This document shows, one piece after another, positions 63,035 through 64,000 of a stretch of DNA of 64,000 nucleotides; within the stretch, counting starts at the first letter, position 1, and each line of letters begins with the position of its first letter. Source of the DNA: JAMZMI01 sp039970095 (GTDB lineage Bacteria; Bacteroidota; Bacteroidia; Cytophagales; Cyclobacteriaceae). The stretch is from assembly GCA_039970095.1 (NCBI GenBank), contig JBDVMP010000059.1, positions 1-64,000 on the forward strand, in the 5' to 3' direction. The position numbers were made by a program, and so were the translations under genes. Under the pieces are notes generated by a model. It made no database searches. It worked only from the letters and a program-made list of their open reading frames with translations, and was not told where the DNA came from.

Positions 63035-63325
63035 TCATGATTGCGGAGAGTTAAACACAAAACCCATTTCATCTTTTCCTTCGTGCCAATCTATCTCTTT
63101 TCCTATCAGAAACATTGTTTCGCGTTTTTGTACAAACACGGGTACACCGTCAATTTTATACGAGAGATCTCCATCTTTTTCCTTATCAAAACCCAGGACA
63201 AACGATACGCCACATCCTCCGCCTTTGACACCCACTCGCAATCCATATTCTGCCGGAATGTTCTTATTCTTCAAAATGTTTTTGATCTCAGCGACGGCTT
63301 TTTCTGTTATTGTTACTGGTTGCAT
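63035..63325 (-). CDS. IscA/HesB-like protein lacking the C-terminal CGCG motif
   Basis: 96 residues from ATG 63325. The A-type Fe-S carrier fold is clear: VTITEKAVAEIKNILKNK and GLRVGVKGGGCGVSFVLGFD with the first conserved cysteine. The protein ends at GFVFNSPQS, where typical members continue into a CGCG tail that binds cluster. Either this is a variant family without those cysteines or the gene has been cut short. Confidence 0.8.
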   Translation of the reverse strand: MQPVTITEKAVAEIKNILKNKNIPAEYGLRVGVKGGGCGVSFVLGFDKEKDGDLSYKIDGVPVFVQKRETMFLIGKEIDWHEGKDEMGFVFNSPQS

Positions 63326-63357
63326 CTTGTGGCCAAAGAAAATGGTTATTTTTGGAT

Positions 63358-63386
63358 TGTCACATTGAGCTTGTCGAAATGTAACA
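63358..63386. repeat. Dispersed TTCGACAAGCTCAATG-type repeat
   Basis: The - strand of this 29-base element contains TTCGACAAGCTCAATGTG, a dispersed intergenic repeat I recognise from many Bacteroidota genomes. The ends (TGTCACATT and AATGTAACA) form an imperfect inverted repeat. It lies upstream of the IscA-like gene. Only one copy is in this window. Confidence 0.5.
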
Positions 63387-63508
63387 CTTGAATATAATCT
63401 TGTCATCTAGCTCGAAGGAGTCTTAATCTTTGATTGCCCCATGGGGAAAATTAAGAAAAGATACCCTCCGCGATAATATGACACTAAAACAGAACTAACA
63501 GAGAAAAT

Positions 63509-64000
63509 ATGGAGATGGTTTACGACCTCTTAAAAATTACGCTTCCGGCTTTGATTGTGCTTTATGCCGTGCTGATGGTGGTGAGATCAATTATGCAGAA
63601 GCAGCTTGATGAATACAGCATGTCCATTCGTCAAAAAAACCAGGAGGTAGTCACCCCAATAAGGCTGCAAGCCTACGAAAGAGTGTGTTTGTTGCTGGAG
63701 AGAATTTCACCTAACAACGTGATTCCACGTTTGAATCATCCTGAAATGACTTCAAAAGATCTGCAGGGAGCTCTGGTGGCCGAAATCAGAAGTGAATATA
63801 ACCATAACCTGTCTCAGCAGGTTTATATGTCGGATGATGCCTGGTCCTTCGTGTCAGGGGCAGTAGAGCAGCTCATATCCCTGATCAACGAAGCTGGCAA
63901 TGAGGTTAAGGCTGATGCGCCGAGCATCGAATTGGCACGAGCCATCTTTGAGAAATCCATGAAAAACGAGCAGGATACCATCAAGGGCGCGATCAGGTTT
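63509..64000 (+). CDS. Membrane-anchored protein, partial at window end
   Basis: At least 164 codons, open to the end of the window. An N-terminal membrane helix (about 8-28, LKITLPALIVLYAVLMVV) precedes a soluble helical part with IRLQAYERVCLLLERISPNN, a pattern I know from conserved hypothetical proteins of Bacteroidota. Function unknown. The start ATG 63509 follows an A-rich leader. Confidence 0.7.
   Translation, partial: MEMVYDLLKITLPALIVLYAVLMVVRSIMQKQLDEYSMSIRQKNQEVVTPIRLQAYERVCLLLERISPNNVIPRLNHPEMTSKDLQGALVAEIRSEYNHNLSQQVYMSDDAWSFVSGAVEQLISLINEAGNEVKADAPSIELARAIFEKSMKNEQDTIKGAIRF

Overview
The window looks like a chromosomal segment from a Bacteroidota bacterium, probably of the Cytophagales group. 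The evidence is protein content plus promoter style. There is a type IX secretion C-terminal sorting domain, a FecI/FecR/TonB-receptor/DUF4249 cassette, a Bacteroidota-type LptD and many short lipoproteins. Several genes are preceded by the Bacteroidota -7 box TAnnTTTG, and Shine-Dalgarno sites are mostly weak. I see no rRNA, tRNA, CRISPR array, prophage or insertion sequence.

Layout. 0-6.5 kb (+): a ferredoxin-type reductase, two small proteins and a 1468-residue secreted Asp-box/cadherin-like protein. 6.5-18.1 kb (-): an SLC12-like permease, an ECF sigma factor with a probable anti-sigma and an outer-membrane protein, lipoproteins, YebC, a response regulator and LptD. 18.2-27.7 kb (mostly +): amidase, MCE protein, acyl-CoA carboxylase beta subunit, a SirB1-like protein, a YHYH/MORN/SCO lipoprotein operon, a phosphopantetheinyl transferase (-), and a WD40-DivIVA-FolB operon. 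27.8-33.0 kb (-): the FecI/FecR/TonB receptor/DUF4249 uptake cassette. 33.3-41.7 kb (+): a glycosyltransferase, a broken short-chain dehydrogenase joined to a second partial folB, and an RND efflux operon. 41.9-47.5 kb: two histidine kinase/response regulator pairs, one with a NarX-like sensor domain and one of NtrC type.

47.7-57.7 kb is the most distinctive part. An Rnk-like protein and an Rrf2 [Fe-S] regulator precede a tight operon: a cbb3-type oxidase subunit I with an unusual N-terminal extension, a CcoO-like diheme cytochrome, two small membrane proteins, a group III truncated hemoglobin, a tryptophan 2,3-dioxygenase-family protein, and a scar where a small membrane-protein gene and ric (Fe-S repair) have been fused by deletion. 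A hemerythrin protein, DUF2024 and a ClC channel follow. Together these suggest a nitric-oxide or low-oxygen stress module. It is followed by an ECF sigma gene sharing a strikingly symmetrical bidirectional promoter with a DoxX-like membrane protein.

57.7-62 kb: a thiol/sulfur region. It holds a thioredoxin-like protein and a cysteine-rich MarR regulator with matching palindromic operators at both promoters, then a MetR-like LysR gene with a perfect TGAA-N5-TTCA box, a 1-Cys peroxiredoxin, a flavodoxin and a Cys/Met-metabolism PLP enzyme. The window ends with DUF2461, an IscA-like protein lacking its C-terminal cysteines, a dispersed repeat and a partial gene.

The main surprises are the two gene-fusing junctions (near 35.06 kb and 53.94 kb), the mirror-image ECF promoter, the MarR operator pair and the composition of the oxidase operon.
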